Assembly (NCBI GenBank): GCA_020048935.1
Contig: JAIFLS010000098.1
Location: 1 to 5,251 of the forward strand
Origin: a bacterium
GTDB taxonomy: Bacteria > Verrucomicrobiota > Kiritimatiellia > UBA8416
DNA length: 5,251 bases
Reading direction: 5' to 3'
Positions 1 to 5,251 of the stretch are shown piece by piece. The stretch's first letter is position 1, and every line of letters starts with the position of its first letter. The translations under genes and the position numbers were made by a program. The notes beneath the pieces are model-generated. The model saw only the letters and a list, made by a program, of their open reading frames with translations. It was not told the origin of the DNA and ran no database searches.

Positions 1-3000
1 CCTGGACGACGCCGCAGGTTCCGCTGAACGCGGAGGGCCTGGCGTTCACGAGCAACGCGGTGGTCCGCATCCGCGACCTGAACGATGCGGCAGTGCTTGA
101 TTTGTCGGACCGGACGTTCGAGATCACCCAGCGATTCAAGGTGGTGATCCCGAACGGCGGCGAGCGCTGGTATATCGGCGAGCGGAACGATATCCGCTGG
201 GAATCGGCGTTCGACCTGAGTACGCGGGCCTCGATCTATTTCGCGCCGGACGGCAATAATTTCTTTGTCGAGGACGGCGGGTACCTGGTCGAGTTCCTGG
301 CGACGAATGCCAATGCGTCGGCCGGCAATGTGTATCCGTGGCAGACGCCGCTGAACGTGGCGTCGCTGCTCTCGACCAACGCGAGGATCCGGGTGCAGGC
401 CCCGAACGGGGCCTATGCCGACGCGTCGGACGGGCCGTTCAGCCTGGTCGGGGTCGTGGTGACGAGCCCGACGGCGGGCCAGAAGGTCAAGCGCGGGGCG
501 GATGACGGGTTCGATATCCAGTGGCGCTCGATCGAGGCGGGGACGAATGTGCATGTGGACGTCTCGCTCGACGGCGGGGCGACTTACCAGACGAATATCT
601 ATTCTTTCGTGGAAAACCAGGACGGCGACAACGTGCTTAACTGGGATGTGACCCAGCCCGAGAGCGATCAGGCCAAACTGCGGGTACGCTCTCTGAGCGA
701 TGGCCGTATCATCGGTTATTCCGAGATCTTCACGATTGCCGGTATCGACGTGATCGCGCCTGACGGTGGCGAGGAATGGCTGGCGGGCTCGACGAACACG
801 ATCCGCTGGCTGGCGGGCGGCGCGGGCAATACGGTCAGCATCTTCTTCACGGACCTCTGGGAGGGCACGAACACGGTGTGGTTCCCGATCGCGGAGCGTA
901 TCCCGAACTCGTTGTCGTACGCCTGGGTGGTCAGCGAACGGGTCTCGCCGGTGGCTCGGGTGAAGGTGCAATCGGACGAGGATCCGACGCTGAACGCCAT
1001 CTCGGCCCAGAACTTCAGCATCGCGGGTGTGCGGGTGACTTACCCGAACCTGCCCGGCGACACGCTGGTGATGGGGCAGCAGGCCACGATGACCCATGCC
1101 GGTGCGCCGATGCGCTGGCTGCGGGTGAATCTGGAGATCAGCTATGACCGCGCGGCGACCTGGAACGTGCTGGGGAACGGGGCGGAGGAATGGACGCTGC
1201 GCCAGCCGTTCCTGTTCCGTCCGACCTTCCCCTCGCGCCAGACCAAGGTGCGCGCGACGGTGCTGGGGGCGACGGCCCAGGACCAGGTCACGCCGCTGAC
1301 GAACATCGTCGACCTCTCGGATGACTACTTCACGGTCGAGGGCATGCTGATGGAAGCCCCGGCGGCGGCTTCGACCAATACGCTGGGGACACAGACGGAA
1401 ATCCGCTGGGTCTCGGCGGGGGGCGATCCGACGGTTTCGCTCTATTACTCCAGCCAGGGGACGAACAACTTCCAGTTGATCGACCAGGGTGTGTTCAACA
1501 ACCAGACCTATCCGGGGCGCAATCCCTACGCCTGGACGGTGCCGACGACGCTGCTGCCGAGCATCGATGCCCGGATCAAGGTGGTCTCGGGCAAGTACCA
1601 GGCCATGACGCCGCCCTTCATCCTGCGCGGTATCCGCGTCACGACCCCGGTCAGCGGCAATGTCTGGGATATCGGCTCGTCGCATCCGGTCGCCTGGCAG
1701 TACGCCGGAATGGACATCACCTCCCGCGGCTCGATCTCGCTCTCGCTGGATGGTGGCAGCACCTTCCAGGTGCTGGAGGCCGACTATGACCTGATCTCGA
1801 TCCCGTTCTACAACTGGACGATCGACCCCGACCTGGCCCCGACAACCAATGCACTGGTGCGTCTGCAGGTACTGGCGAGCGGCACCCCGGCGGATGTCGG
1901 CTTCATCGCCAACTCCGACCGTTTCACCCTCAAAGGCATCAAGATCCTGTCTCCCGCGACGGGCAGCTCCGTGAAGCTGGGCGAGACGAGCACGATCTCG
2001 TTCATAGCCGCCGCGGCGGGTAGCACGGCGACGATCACGTATTCGGCCGATGGCGGGGCGACGTACGATCCGGTACCGGTAGTGGCGAACCTGCCGATGG
2101 CGACCGGGATGAACACGTTCAACTGGGCCGTCGAACTGAACCGCACCCCCTCTACCAACGCGGTTATCAAGATTACCGGCACGGAGGATTCCAAGGTCTC
2201 GGGCGTCTTCAACCTGGGCGGCATCCGCGTCGACCGTCCGATATCGTACGACATCTGGGCCGTGGGCGAGTTCAACACGATCGAGTGGGTGGCGCAAGTG
2301 GCCGAGCCGATCTTCAACCTGGATCTCATCTATCCGGACAACACGACGCTGCCGGTGGCGCAGAATGTCGTCGGCGGCTCGCGGCAGTACCAGTTGCCGC
2401 CAGCGGCGATGCGCGGACAGGAGACGATCAGCAATGTCGTGTTGCGCGTGACCGACCGGGCCGGGACATCGATGGGGCTCTCGGACCCGTTCCGGCTGGT
2501 CAGCCAGCCGATCATCGAGGTTGTCTCGCCAGCGGCGGGCGATTATATCCGCGTGGGCGAGGAAGTGCAGATCACCTGGGTCAAGGGCGGCAGCATGCAG
2601 GCCGCGGACTTCACGGTCTGGTTCTCGGGCGACAACTTCGCCACCCCGCCGGAGGATGTGGGGCGCACGGTGACCTTCAACCCGGCGAACAATACCTTTT
2701 CGATGCCCTGGGTGGTGCCTGACCGCCTGGGCCCGAAGACGATCATGGTGACCAACAGCGTGAACCCGACCCTGACGGCGTTCTCGGGCCTGTTCAACAT
2801 CGTGGGCTCGTTCGAACTGACCTACCCCAACGGCGATGATGGCGAGGAGGATTTCTACGCCAACCAGACCAAGGCGGTAAGCTGGTTCACCGAGGGTTCG
2901 GTGCCGTTCGTCAATCTCTACTACAAGGCCGGGGCCGGGGCATGGGTGAAGGTCAATAGCTCGCCCTTCGACAACAACCCGCGCCAAGGGCGCTACCAGA

Positions 3001-5123
3001 CCTTCTACCAGTGGACGGCGCCGACGCTGCGCTCGGACTCGGTGCTGCTGCGTGTGCAGGATGCGGATTATCCTGACCCGAACCTGTTTGATGGCACGCG
3101 GATCGGGCCGTATGACGACTCGGACGGGCCCTTCGCCCTGAAGTACTTCACGGTCGAGTGGGAAATCGGCTACATGTTCGAGGACGAGGAAACCGGGGCT
3201 ATCGAGTTCCGCGAGCTGGACAAGCTCAGCGTGACCGACAGTTCGGGCTGGTCGATCACGGGGCTTACGTCGCCGTTCACGACCAACTACCCGTACGGCG
3301 CGTTCGACACGGTCTGGTATCGCCAGTTCTTCAACGACAAGGTCGACTTCCGCTGGTTGTCCGACCGCGACCAGACCCGCCGGCTGATCATGCAACCCTC
3401 GGACACCGAGCCGGATGCCACGGTGCTGGCGAACTTCACCTATGATCCGGGAGAGGAATTATTGACGATCCATTCGTGGATCGAACGTGGCGGCCGTGTC
3501 CTTAGCAACCCGGACTCGACGACAATCCAAATCTACGGGACGGATGGCTCAAGCATAACCCAGTTGTCATCTTCCACTGTGTTGGCGGATGGCTTCTTCC
3601 GTATCGAGTGGGATATCAGCGAAGAGCTGGCCGATGGCACGCTGAAGGTTGGAAGTACTTACCTGGCCCGTGTGGAGGTGATGTACAACCGCGTGATCTA
3701 CTCGGCGGCGGTGACCTACACGCTGAGCCTGGCACCGGAATTCGAGACCGTCGAGAAGATTTTCGAGAAGCTGATCTCGGTGGAGACGAACCTGAGCGGC
3801 CAGGTGACCGGGTTGAGCGGCCAGGTGACGAACCTGACGGCGCTGACGACGGACTTCCGGGATAATGCGATGGCCAGCCTGGGCACGATCGAGGACCGTA
3901 CCGGCACCATCCTGACCAATATCACCGATGTGGCTGGACAGCTTGCCGACTTCACCAACGCGGTGGTCGCCCCGCTCTCGCTGCTGACCAACCAGATCGT
4001 GGAGGTATTCGGGCCGACGCTGACGAACATGGCGGTGCAGATCGAGGATCTCGTCGATGCCACGGCAGGCGACCAGGCGCGCATCCTGAACCGGCCCACG
4101 ACGGTCGAACTCGGGTCTACCAACACGATCCTGTACAAGACCACGGGCGGGCTGGATTCCGGGACTGTGCGGCTGACGGTGGAGGGCACCGGGCTGCAGT
4201 TCAGCATGTCGGAAGTCGGTGTCGGTCTCGGCATCTACGGGGTGGATATCATCGCCGACTGGGGGCTGGGTCCGTTCATGATCTCCTGCAGCGACCCGAA
4301 CGCCAGCGATCGCATGATCCTGGAGGTGGTGCAGGCGGGGGATGATTCGATCAGTGGCTTGGCGGCGACGCTCAAGTCGCTGGAAAGCCAGATGACGAAC
4401 ATGACCGAGATCCTGACCACGCTGAATGATCCAACCGAGGGGTTGAGCGCGATGATCAGCAGTATCGACAGCAGCCTCGCGCAGGTGGAGGCGTCGCTGG
4501 GGGCGGCTATCAGTGGCTCGACCAGTGGCGCGGCCGGGGAGGTCGCCTCGCTGCAGTCGCTGCTGGGTGGTGGCAGCGGCGAAGGCTCTGCCGCGGATGC
4601 GGCGCTGTACAACAGCCTGATCGGTATGAGCAGCCGGCTAGACCAGATCTTCGGCGAGTCGTCGGCTGCGGCCAAGTTCGCGTCGAGCGCCAAGAATGAG
4701 GCGGGTGCGGCGGTGACGGCGGTGCGGGAGCTCAAGGAGATGCTCGAGAGTGGTGAGTTCTCGATGGAGGCGGCGTCAGTCCGCATGGACGCGATCCGGG
4801 CGGCGATCGAGACCGCGAACGCGAACATCGAGAATATCCCGCGCGCGGTCGGGGCCGAGGCGATGCAGTCGCAGATCAGTTCCGTGGCTGACCAGCTCGA
4901 GCGCATGGCCAGGGAGCAGGGCTTTGTCTACGAGGTGGCTCTGAAGCAGATGAAGGCCGCCGAGGAGGGTGGGCTCGGAGGGAAGGGTGCGGATGATGAG
5001 ATCATCACGGTGCTGAACCAGAACATGAGCGAGGTGAAGGTCTCGCTGGAGTTCATGCAGAAGGTGCTCGACGAGCAGCAGTTCAAGCCCGTTGTGACGG
5101 ATTCGTGGCTGGGAGCGGAGTAG
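1..5123 (+). CDS. Giant multi-domain surface/adhesin-like protein, 5'-partial: Kre9/KNH-like beta repeats plus C-terminal coiled coils
   Basis: One frame is open from the left edge (first full codon TGG at 3) to the TAG at 5121-5123, giving 1,706 visible residues. The first in-frame GTG, at 60, is not the start: residues 1-44 upstream and around it (W-T-T-P... then T-S-N-A-V-V-R-I... then F-E-I) match the C-terminal half of the repeats that follow, so the gene continues leftwards out of the window. Order of parts: partial repeat (1-44), ten beta repeats (45-1048), non-repeat beta region (1049-1246), coiled coil (1247-1363), beta island (1364-1445), second coiled-coil region (1447-1706). I see no transmembrane helix, no catalytic motif, no LPXTG and no PEP-CTERM-like tail. 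There is one Cys (residue 1429). The likely role is an extracellular structural or adhesive protein; that is inferred from architecture only. The signal peptide, if there is one, would be upstream. Ligand, anchoring and regulation are not visible. Confidence 0.93.
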   Translation, partial: WTTPQVPLNAEGLAFTSNAVVRIRDLNDAAVLDLSDRTFEITQRFKVVIPNGGERWYIGERNDIRWESAFDLSTRASIYFAPDGNNFFVEDGGYLVEFLATNANASAGNVYPWQTPLNVASLLSTNARIRVQAPNGAYADASDGPFSLVGVVVTSPTAGQKVKRGADDGFDIQWRSIEAGTNVHVDVSLDGGATYQTNIYSFVENQDGDNVLNWDVTQPESDQAKLRVRSLSDGRIIGYSEIFTIAGIDVIAPDGGEEWLAGSTNTIRWLAGGAGNTVSIFFTDLWEGTNTVWFPIAERIPNSLSYAWVVSERVSPVARVKVQSDEDPTLNAISAQNFSIAGVRVTYPNLPGDTLVMGQQATMTHAGAPMRWLRVNLEISYDRAATWNVLGNGAEEWTLRQPFLFRPTFPSRQTKVRATVLGATAQDQVTPLTNIVDLSDDYFTVEGMLMEAPAAASTNTLGTQTEIRWVSAGGDPTVSLYYSSQGTNNFQLIDQGVFNNQTYPGRNPYAWTVPTTLLPSIDARIKVVSGKYQAMTPPFILRGIRVTTPVSGNVWDIGSSHPVAWQYAGMDITSRGSISLSLDGGSTFQVLEADYDLISIPFYNWTIDPDLAPTTNALVRLQVLASGTPADVGFIANSDRFTLKGIKILSPATGSSVKLGETSTISFIAAAAGSTATITYSADGGATYDPVPVVANLPMATGMNTFNWAVELNRTPSTNAVIKITGTEDSKVSGVFNLGGIRVDRPISYDIWAVGEFNTIEWVAQVAEPIFNLDLIYPDNTTLPVAQNVVGGSRQYQLPPAAMRGQETISNVVLRVTDRAGTSMGLSDPFRLVSQPIIEVVSPAAGDYIRVGEEVQITWVKGGSMQAADFTVWFSGDNFATPPEDVGRTVTFNPANNTFSMPWVVPDRLGPKTIMVTNSVNPTLTAFSGLFNIVGSFELTYPNGDDGEEDFYANQTKAVSWFTEGSVPFVNLYYKAGAGAWVKVNSSPFDNNPRQGRYQTFYQWTAPTLRSDSVLLRVQDADYPDPNLFDGTRIGPYDDSDGPFALKYFTVEWEIGYMFEDEETGAIEFRELDKLSVTDSSGWSITGLTSPFTTNYPYGAFDTVWYRQFFNDKVDFRWLSDRDQTRRLIMQPSDTEPDATVLANFTYDPGEELLTIHSWIERGGRVLSNPDSTTIQIYGTDGSSITQLSSSTVLADGFFRIEWDISEELADGTLKVGSTYLARVEVMYNRVIYSAAVTYTLSLAPEFETVEKIFEKLISVETNLSGQVTGLSGQVTNLTALTTDFRDNAMASLGTIEDRTGTILTNITDVAGQLADFTNAVVAPLSLLTNQIVEVFGPTLTNMAVQIEDLVDATAGDQARILNRPTTVELGSTNTILYKTTGGLDSGTVRLTVEGTGLQFSMSEVGVGLGIYGVDIIADWGLGPFMISCSDPNASDRMILEVVQAGDDSISGLAATLKSLESQMTNMTEILTTLNDPTEGLSAMISSIDSSLAQVEASLGAAISGSTSGAAGEVASLQSLLGGGSGEGSAADAALYNSLIGMSSRLDQIFGESSAAAKFASSAKNEAGAAVTAVRELKEMLESGEFSMEAASVRMDAIRAAIETANANIENIPRAVGAEAMQSQISSVADQLERMAREQGFVYEVALKQMKAAEEGGLGGKGADDEIITVLNQNMSEVKVSLEFMQKVLDEQQFKPVVTDSWLGAE
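3..3146 (+). repeat. Array of ten complete plus one partial Kre9/KNH-like beta-sandwich repeats (protein level)
   Basis: Units (nt): partial 3-134; R1 135-452; R2 453-743; R3 744-1028; R4 1029-1343; R5 1344-1631; R6 1632-1937; R7 1938-2222; R8 2223-2510; R9 2511-2807; R10 2808-3146; complete units are 95-113 residues long. Each opens with a strand and a Pro (clearest as IPNGGERW in R1, APDGGEEW in R3, TYPNGDDGEED in R10), then a Gly and an 'I-x-W' strand (IRW in R1, R3 and R5; IQW R2; VAW R6; IEW R8; ITW R9; VSW R10; F in R7; lost in R4). A middle hairpin reads S-x-D-G-G-x-T-Y/F in R2, R6 and R7. The second half has an aromatic-W strand (YPWQTP, LNWDVT, YAWVVS, YAWTVP, YNWTID, FNWAVE, MPWVVP, YQWTAP), then A-x-I/V-R/K-V, often after S/T-T/S-N, and a closing F-x-I/L-x-G. 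This is the pattern of the bacterial relatives of the Kre9_KNH (Ser-Thr-rich surface protein) family. I see no long DNA-level identity between units, so the duplications look old. Confidence 0.8.
3147..3740 (+). other. Non-repeat beta-rich linker region between repeat array and coiled coil (within the CDS)
   Basis: Residues 1049-1246 lack the repeat's P-x-G and I-x-W signatures. Two parts can be seen. The first, about 1049-1139, has an alternating hydrophobic start (F-T-V-E-W-E-I-G-Y), an acidic D-E-E-T-G turn, a 'GLTSPFTTNYPYG' loop and a closing R-R-L-I-M strand. That arrangement is reminiscent of carboxypeptidase-regulatory-like or prealbumin-like beta domains with their G-x-Y/F-x-V-x-G-y pattern, but I cannot assign it. 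The second, about 1141-1246, has beta strands (ANFTYDPG, LLTIHSWIERGG, TTIQIYG, FFRIEWDI, STYLARVEVMY, SAAVTYTLSL) typical of an Ig-like or FN3-like sandwich. It probably acts as a cap or adaptor joining the repeat rod to the coiled coil. Part of it (3444-3674) is less GC3-rich than the stretch before it. Confidence 0.5.
3741..4091 (+). other. Coiled-coil segment 1 (within the CDS)
   Basis: Residues 1247-1363 switch from beta to helical character. A heptad register can be read directly: positions a/d are F1247/V1250, F1254/L1257, E1261/L1264, V1268/L1271, V1275/L1278 and T1282/F1285, so all d positions are V, L or F. Thr, Asn, Gly and Gln fill the outer positions, as in the stalks of trimeric adhesins, although those families are known by C-terminal membrane anchors not present here. 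The helical pattern continues through 'TIEDRTGTILTNITDVAGQLADF' in two pieces (1294-1305 and 1306-1316) and 'LLTNQIVEVFGPTLTNMAVQ' to the Asn-Arg-Pro at 1363-1365, with a Pro break around 'VVAPLSLL'. It most likely mediates oligomerisation; the oligomeric state cannot be read from the sequence alone. Confidence 0.7.
3786..3848 (+). repeat. 21-bp tandem repeat encoding coiled-coil heptads, three units
   Basis: Three consecutive 21-bp units lie at 3786-3806, 3807-3827 and 3828-3848. Units 1 and 2 share an identical 16-nt run (TGAGCGGCCAGGTGAC at 3793-3808 and 3814-3829). Units 1 and 3 share ACGAACCTGA (3786-3795 and 3828-3837), exactly 42 bp apart. In protein they read T-N-L-S-G-Q-V, T-G-L-S-G-Q-V and T-N-L-T-A-L-T, one heptad per unit, so the reading frame and helical register are both kept. 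This indicates local duplication as the way the coil was lengthened. Confidence 0.8.
4092..4337 (+). other. Small beta-domain island between two coiled-coil regions (within the CDS)
   Basis: Residues 1364-1445 begin with R-P-T-T-V-E-L and show alternating hydrophobic strands (TVELGS, NTILYKT, GTVRLTVEG, LQFSMSEVG, IYGVDIIADWG, PFMISCSD, RMILEVVQ) separated by Gly/Asn/Asp turns. That fits a compact 7-8 strand sandwich of about 80 residues, close to a minimal Ig-like fold. It holds the only Cys in the visible protein (C1429, TGC at 4287-4289) and one of just two Trp residues after the first coil begins. It lacks the P-x-G-G-E and A-x-I-R-V signatures of the upstream repeats, so it is a different domain or a very diverged copy. 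A globular knob inserted in a coiled-coil stalk is the simplest reading. Confidence 0.55.
4341..5120 (+). other. Coiled-coil/helical region 2 and C-terminus (within the CDS)
   Basis: Residues 1447-1706 are almost all helix-forming, with three blocks split by Gly-rich linkers. Block one (about 1447-1500) has heptad-like I/L/M spacing (SISGLAATLKSLESQMTN, then TEILTTL). A Gly/Ser-rich break follows (GSTSGAAGE; then GGGSGEGS at residues 1522-1529, nt 4566-4589). Block two (about 1530-1655) is Ala-rich and charged (AAAKFASSAKNEAGAA, RELKEML, DQLERMAREQG). A second linker, GGLGGKG, lies at 1656-1662 (nt 4968-4988). Block three (about 1664-1694) is a last amphipathic helix ending in VLDEQQF. The protein ends in K-P-V-V-T-D-S-W-L-G-A-E with no hydrophobic anchor, basic tail or known sorting motif. 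Ala-rich helices of this kind also occur in cytoplasmic signalling stalks, so the compartment is not proven by this part. Confidence 0.65.
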
Positions 5124-5141
5124 CGGGGGCGGGAGGGGGGA

Positions 5142-5176
5142 GAGACTGTAGACCGCAGACTTCAGACTGTAGACTG
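5142..5176. repeat. Degenerate heptamer array 1, five units of consensus YAGACTG
   Basis: Five contiguous 7-nt units follow the stop codon: GAGACTG (5142-5148), TAGACCG (5149-5155), CAGACTT (5156-5162), CAGACTG (5163-5169), TAGACTG (5170-5176). AGAC is invariant at unit positions 2-5. An 11-nt word, AGACTGTAGAC, recurs exactly 21 bp apart (5143-5153 and 5164-5174). A 7-nt period in non-coding DNA is not a codon effect. Function unknown. Confidence 0.8.
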
Positions 5177-5197
5177 CTTGCAGCGGGGGGTGGAAGA

Positions 5198-5218
5198 AAA
5201 GCTGAAAGTTGAAAGCTG
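5198..5218. repeat. Heptamer array 2, three units of consensus AAAGYTG
   Basis: Three contiguous 7-nt units: AAAGCTG (5198-5204), AAAGTTG (5205-5211), AAAGCTG (5212-5218), with a decayed fourth, AAAAAGG (5219-5225). The core differs from array 1, but the period is the same and both units end in TG or CTG. Aligned on CTG the two arrays are in the same 7-nt register (5176 to 5204 is 28 bp); that has a one-in-seven chance of being accidental. Confidence 0.7.
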
Positions 5219-5251
5219 AAAAAGGGGAATTTCACCGCCAAGGGCAGGCTG

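Larger units (their letters stand above)
5124..5251. other. Intergenic region downstream of the giant gene
   Basis: No open reading frame or RNA gene is evident. It starts with a G-rich tract (5125-5140: runs of 5, 3 and 6 G separated by single bases), then heptamer array 1, a 21-bp spacer with another G6 run (5185-5190), heptamer array 2, and a short tail (5226-5251) with nothing I can assign. I see no convincing intrinsic terminator: there is no GC-rich stem followed by a T run on the + strand. Confidence 0.7.

Noticed and set aside
60..62. GTG as the start codon of the long gene
   Set aside because: The same frame is open upstream to nt 3 and encodes the preceding part of the same repeat half (W-T-T-P-Q-V-P-L-N), so GTG here is an internal Val.
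564..587. Sialidase-type Asp-box (S-x-D-x-G-x-T-W) at SLDGGATY, also at 1743-1766 and 2043-2066
   Set aside because: The motif sits once per unit in the middle hairpin of a repeat of about 100 residues, with Y or F for Trp, and lacks the propeller-blade spacing and catalytic residues of sialidases. It is better explained as the hairpin of the Kre9/KNH-like repeat.
776..1147. Overlapping + strand open frames (also 2285-2722 and 3158-3445)
   Set aside because: Out-of-frame readings rich in Gly, Arg and Ala, typical of high-GC shadow frames within the main gene.
1808..2329. 173-codon open frame on the minus strand
   Set aside because: Antisense shadow of repeats R6-R8; no domain signature, and it crosses repeat boundaries without relation to them.
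3716..4234. 172-codon open frame on the minus strand
   Set aside because: Antisense shadow of the coiled-coil and beta-island coding sequence; low-complexity Ser/Val/Arg-rich product with no recognisable motif.
4235..4906. 223-codon open frame on the minus strand
   Set aside because: It lies wholly inside the heptad-patterned coding region, is Ser/Ala/Ile-rich as expected for the antisense of a GC3-rich gene, has no domain pattern, and the opposing + frame has clear domain structure.
5142..5176. CRISPR array
   Set aside because: Units are contiguous 7-mers without unique spacers; nothing of the 20-40 nt repeat/spacer layout.
5174..5183. Inverted repeat CTGC-TT-GCAG as a terminator stem
   Set aside because: Only 4 bp with a two-base loop, and no following T run; too weak to call a terminator.

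Overview
The window is almost entirely one very long protein-coding gene on the + strand. It is already open at the left edge and ends at a TAG at 5121-5123. About 128 bases of non-coding sequence follow. The visible part encodes 1,706 residues, numbered here so that residue n has its codon at 3n..3n+2 (residue 1 is the Trp at nt 3). The true start lies upstream of the window and cannot be seen.

Layout: (1) nt 1-3146 encode the tail of one and then ten complete beta-rich repeats of about 95-113 residues. They resemble the Kre9/KNH-type surface repeat, with a 'PNGGE-W-x-G-I-x-W' N-terminal half and a 'Y-x-W-x-V-P...A-x-I-R-V...F-x-I-x-G' C-terminal half. (2) nt 3147-3740 encode about 200 residues that break the repeat pattern and look like one or two further beta domains I cannot name. 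(3) nt 3741-4091 encode a heptad-patterned coiled-coil segment containing a small 21-bp tandem duplication. (4) nt 4092-4337 encode a compact beta-like island carrying the only cysteine visible in the protein. (5) nt 4341-5120 encode a second helical, coiled-coil region broken by Gly-rich linkers and ending without a recognisable sorting signal. (6) nt 5124-5251 are intergenic: a G-rich tract and two different 7-nt-period degenerate repeat arrays.

The composition (Ser/Thr/Asn/Gly/Asp-rich repeats, one Cys in 1,706 residues, no transmembrane segment, no catalytic motif) suggests a secreted or surface-displayed structural or adhesive fibre: a rod of beta domains on a coiled-coil, probably oligomeric, base. 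This is inference; nothing in the window identifies a ligand or a secretion route.

The organism is a high-GC bacterium; third codon positions are about 92% G/C in one stretch I counted (3249-3443). Giant beta-repeat surface proteins and short heptameric intergenic repeats would fit an uncultured member of the PVC group (Kiritimatiellota, Planctomycetota or Omnitrophota-like), but that placement is a low-confidence impression. With a single gene visible, operon context cannot be judged.
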